Source: Collinsella sp. (GTDB lineage Bacteria; Actinomycetota; Coriobacteriia; Coriobacteriales; Coriobacteriaceae). Taken from it: DNA of 17,176 nt. Where the stretch lies: assembly GCA_020025115.1 (NCBI GenBank), contig JAHHSP010000017.1:1-17176 (forward strand), given 5' to 3'. The position numbers were made by a program, and so were the translations under genes. Shown one piece after another: positions 14,996 to 17,176 of the stretch (position 1 is its first letter; each line of letters opens with the position of its first letter). The notes beneath the pieces were generated by a model. It had not been told where the DNA came from, made no database searches, and saw only the letters and a program-made list of their open reading frames with translations.

Positions 14996-15251
14996 CATCC
15001 GTTATCCGCCGCGGTGCGGACGCTGTAAATCACTTCAATCGCACCGGTGATGCGAAATACGTCGAAATTCATCACGAAGCCTAAACACTTAGCGCAGTTT
15101 CCTTGATATTGAAACGCTCCACTGGTCTTTTTCCACCGTTCGCAGAATACCGGGTGGACAAATAGCGTTAGAATGAATCTGCATGTCAGGTTTGCCCGCC
15201 GTGCGACATCCGATCGCATGACAGGCACCAACTACGAAAGAGAGGAGAGGC
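14996..15251 (+). promoter_or_regulatory. Upstream region of the NifU-like/GGGtGRT operon
   Basis: This 256-base gap has lower GC than its neighbours and should hold the promoter of a strongly expressed operon. ATCAC-type half-sites occur three times: ATCAC 15029-15033, GTGAT 15047-15051 and ATCAC 15071-15075, forming inverted pairs. A second dyad, TCCACC (15132-15137) with GGTGGA (15153-15158), lies near a TAGAAT (-10-like) at 15169-15174. No -35 at proper spacing was found. A 5-bp stem TCCGC/GCGGA after the flippase gene lacks a T-run, so no terminator is called there. Confidence 0.45.
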
Positions 15252-15986
15252 ATGCAGTACTCACAGGAAGTGGAGAACATGTGCCCCGTCGCCAAGGGTG
15301 CATACCACGGTCCCGCGCCCATCCCCGAGGAGGGCAAGTGGGTCCAGGCCAAGGAGATCAAGGACATCTCCGGCCTCACGCACGGTGTGGGCTGGTGCGC
15401 CCCCCAGCAGGGTGCCTGCAAGCTCACGCTGAACGTCAAGGAGGGCATCATCGAGGAGGCCCTCGTCGAGACCATCGGCTGCTCGGGCATGACCCACTCC
15501 GCCGCCATGGCTTCCGAGATCCTTCCCGGCAAGACCATTCTCGAGGCTCTCAACACCGACCTCGTCTGCGACGCCATCAACGTGGCCATGCGTGAGATTT
15601 TCCTGCAGATCGTCTACGGCCGCAGCCAGACCGCGTTCTCCGAGGGCGGCCTGCCCGTGGGCGCCTCCCTCGACGACCTCGGCAAGGGCCTTCGCTCCCA
15701 GGTCGGCACCATGTTCGGCACCAAGGCAAAGGGCGCTCGTTACCTCGAGCTCGCGCAGGGCTATGTGACGCGCATGGCTCTCAACGCCAACAACGAGATC
15801 ATCGCGTTCGAGTTCATGAACCTCGGCAAGTTCACCGACGCCCTCAAGGCCGGCAAGACCCCCGAGGAGGCCATCGCCGGCGCCATGGGCCACTACGGTC
15901 AGTGGGAGAACGCCGCCAAGTACATCGACCCGCGTACGGACGAGGAGACCCACACGGTCGCCAACGTCTTCCCGGTCCACGAGTAA
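15252..15986 (+). CDS. NifU/IscU-like Fe-S scaffold-type protein paired with GGGtGRT
   Basis: The product has 244 residues, and the ATG at 15252 follows AGAGGAGAGG (15241-15250). An IscU/NifU-like core is visible: C56 in GACKLTLNVKEGIIEEAL and C77 in GCSGMTHSAAMASEIL correspond to C37 and C62 of SufU in this window, with C106 in DLVCDAIN as a possible third ligand. C11 (NMCPVAK) and C49 (GWCAPQQ) are extra. The CGD aspartate of SufU and IscU is missing; lysine follows C56. About 110 further residues, including TPEEAIAGAMGHYGQWENAA, are not part of the IscU fold. It probably binds a metal or Fe-S cluster, but whether it assembles clusters is unproven. Every lysine codon I read is AAG, suggesting high expression. 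Confidence 0.85.
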   Translation: MQYSQEVENMCPVAKGAYHGPAPIPEEGKWVQAKEIKDISGLTHGVGWCAPQQGACKLTLNVKEGIIEEALVETIGCSGMTHSAAMASEILPGKTILEALNTDLVCDAINVAMREIFLQIVYGRSQTAFSEGGLPVGASLDDLGKGLRSQVGTMFGTKAKGARYLELAQGYVTRMALNANNEIIAFEFMNLGKFTDALKAGKTPEEAIAGAMGHYGQWENAAKYIDPRTDEETHTVANVFPVHE

Positions 15987-16007
15987 CGAAAGGGAGGGAC
16001 TATAACC

Positions 16008-17012
16008 ATGGCTGTTACTTTCGAAGGTTACGAGCGCCGCGTTGAGAAGATCAACGCCTGCCTCGCTGAGAACGGCATCGCCTCCCTCGAGGAAGCCGAG
16101 CAGATTTGCCTCGACAAGGGTGTGAATGCCCGCGAGATCGTGCACGACACCCAGTCCATCGCGTTCCAGAACGCTGAGTGGGCCTACACCCTGGGCTGCG
16201 CGCTGGCCATCAAGAAGGGCGCCAAGACCGCCTCTGAGGCTGCCGCCATCATCGGTGAGGGCATCCAGGCGTTCACCGTTCCGGGCTCCGTCGCCGAGGA
16301 CCGCAAGGTCGGTCTGGGCCACGGCAACCTGGGCGCCATGCTCCTGTCCGACGACACCGAGTGCTTCGCGTTCCTCGCCGGTCACGAGTCCTTCGCTGCC
16401 GCTGAGGGCGCCATCAAGCTGGCCCTCAACGCCAACAAGGCCCGCAAGACGCCGCTGCGCGTCATCCTGAACGGCCTCGGCAAGGACGCCGCCCAGATCA
16501 TCGCCCGCATCAACGGCTTCACCTACGTGAAGACCCAGTTCGACTACTTTACGGGCGAGCTCAAGGTCGTCGAGACCATCCCCTACTCCGATGGTCCCCG
16601 CGCTGCCGTCAACTGCTACGGCGCCGATGACGTTCGCGAGGGCGTTGCCATCATGTGGCACGAGAACGTGGACATCTCCATCACCGGTAACTCCACCAAC
16701 CCCACGCGCTTCCAGCACCCCACCGCTGGCACCTACAAGAAGGAGCGCCTCGAGGCCGGCAAGAAGTACTTCTCCGTGGCCTCCGGTGGCGGCACCGGCC
16801 GCACCCTGCACCCGGACAACATGGGCGCCGGCCCTGCCTCCTACGGCATGACCGACACCATGGGCCGCATGCACTCCGACGCTCAGTTCGCCGGCTCCTC
16901 CTCCGTGCCCGCGCACGTCGACATGATGGGCCTCATCGGCATGGGCAACAACCCCATGGTCGGTGCAACCGTCGCCTGCGCCGTCGCCGTGAACGCCGCC
17001 ATCAACGAGTAG
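16008..17012 (+). CDS. GGGtGRT family protein of unknown function
   Basis: The product has 334 residues; the ATG at 16008 follows AGGGAGG (15991-15997), 21 bases after the upstream stop. It belongs to the family named for its glycine-rich motif, here GGGTGRT at residues 260-266, followed by LHPDNMGAGPASYGMTDTMG. Other conserved-looking blocks are GLGHGNLGAMLL, FLAGHESFAAAEGA and VDISITGNSTNPTRFQHPTAG. Cysteines are at 18, 34, 64, 119, 203 and 324. There is no signal peptide or membrane helix, so it should be cytoplasmic. I know of no assigned activity. The constant NifU-like partner suggests a role with metal or sulfur cofactors, but that is inference. Codon use is strongly biased (AAG for every lysine I read), as in abundant proteins. 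Confidence 0.88.
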   Translation: MAVTFEGYERRVEKINACLAENGIASLEEAEQICLDKGVNAREIVHDTQSIAFQNAEWAYTLGCALAIKKGAKTASEAAAIIGEGIQAFTVPGSVAEDRKVGLGHGNLGAMLLSDDTECFAFLAGHESFAAAEGAIKLALNANKARKTPLRVILNGLGKDAAQIIARINGFTYVKTQFDYFTGELKVVETIPYSDGPRAAVNCYGADDVREGVAIMWHENVDISITGNSTNPTRFQHPTAGTYKKERLEAGKKYFSVASGGGTGRTLHPDNMGAGPASYGMTDTMGRMHSDAQFAGSSSVPAHVDMMGLIGMGNNPMVGATVACAVAVNAAINE

Positions 17013-17044
17013 CATTCACGCCACGCGCATAGACTCGGCATGAT

Positions 17045-17075
17045 AAAGGCCGCCACCTTCGGGTGGCGGCCTTTT
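17045..17075. terminator. Strong UUCG-loop terminator between convergent genes
   Basis: AAAGGCCGCCACC (17045-17057) pairs perfectly with GGTGGCGGCC and TTT (17062-17074) around a C(UUCG)G tetraloop, and T's continue to 17075. The 13-bp stem is very stable. It ends the GGGtGRT operon. Because the A's and T's mirror, it can probably also stop the convergent gene that ends at 17098. Confidence 0.93.
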
Positions 17076-17097
17076 CTCGCAAAGAATGGGGCCTTGC

Positions 17098-17176
17098 CTA
17101 CAAGACGCCAGCCACTGCATCGCGCAGGGCGCGAATGTCGGCATCGTCCGGGTGCGTCAACGCAGCATCGAAGTTT
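17098..17176 (-). CDS. C-terminus of a convergent protein (partial, not identified)
   Basis: On the minus strand an open frame enters from the right edge and ends at a TAG (17100-17098). The last residues read NFDAALTHPDDADIRALRDAV and then AGVL. The frame has the GC-rich third positions of the neighbouring genes, and it meets the GGGtGRT operon at a bidirectional terminator, both of which support a real gene end. Twenty-five residues are too few to name a family. Confidence 0.55.
   Translation of the reverse strand, partial: NFDAALTHPDDADIRALRDAVAGVL

Noticed and set aside
15005..15020. TCCGC/GCGGA hairpin after the flippase-like gene as a terminator
   Set aside because: The stem is only 5 bp and no T-run follows on either strand.
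15261..17015. Long minus-strand open frame (584 codons) opposite the GGGtGRT operon
   Set aside because: It spans two well-supported plus-strand genes and their spacer, with low-complexity Gly/Val/Asp/His composition; it is a codon-bias shadow.
1..17176. CRISPR array, tRNA, rRNA or insertion sequence
   Set aside because: No regularly spaced repeats, cloverleaf-type sequence, rRNA-like stretch or transposase gene was seen on either strand by eye.

Overview
The window looks like chromosomal DNA from a GC-rich, anaerobic, gut-type actinobacterium. Gene content and style fit Coriobacteriia, most likely a Collinsella-like organism. The pointers are a SUF operon in the order C-B-D-S-U, a divergent Rrf2 regulator, many PTS and ABC genes, strong GC bias at third codon positions, and a NifU-like/GGGtGRT gene pair. 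The genus is inferred from memory of these families, since no 16S or other marker is present.

Layout, left to right. (1) Positions 1-69, minus strand: the first 23 codons of an Rrf2-family regulator, divergent from the SUF operon. (2) 286-5634, plus strand: sufC-sufB-sufD-sufS-sufU, tightly packed with stop/start overlaps. It encodes a complete SUF machine: SufBCD scaffold/ATPase, SufS cysteine desulfurase and SufU zinc sulfurtransferase. (3) 5692-8772: a four-gene OpuB/OpuC-type ABC importer for quaternary amines (permease, lipoprotein, ATPase, permease). (4) 9023-13420: a beta-glucoside PTS unit comprising a LicT/BglG antiterminator, a fused EIIB-EIIC permease, a GH1 6-phospho-beta-glucosidase and a separate EIIA. 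A strong hairpin terminator lies between the permease and glycosidase genes, and another closes the unit. (5) 13601-14995: a UPF0104/MprF-like flippase-type membrane protein. (6) 15252-17012: a highly biased two-gene operon encoding a NifU/IscU-like protein and a GGGtGRT protein, ended by a UUCG-loop terminator. (7) 17098-17176, minus strand: the C-terminus of a convergent, unidentified gene.

How the genes work together. SufS takes sulfur from cysteine, SufU relays it, and SufBCD builds Fe-S clusters; an Fe-S-sensing Rrf2 protein next door is a natural regulator. In the PTS unit, EIIA and EIIBC import and phosphorylate a beta-glucoside, the GH1 enzyme cleaves the phosphorylated product, and the antiterminator would let transcription proceed when sugar is present. 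I could not find a convincing RAT/terminator switch for it.

The best candidate for an undescribed system is the NifU-like + GGGtGRT pair. The first protein keeps the cysteine-bearing scaffold core of SufU but has a different ligand set. The second belongs to a family named only for a glycine-rich motif. Both genes look highly expressed. No RNA genes, insertion sequences or CRISPR arrays were seen.
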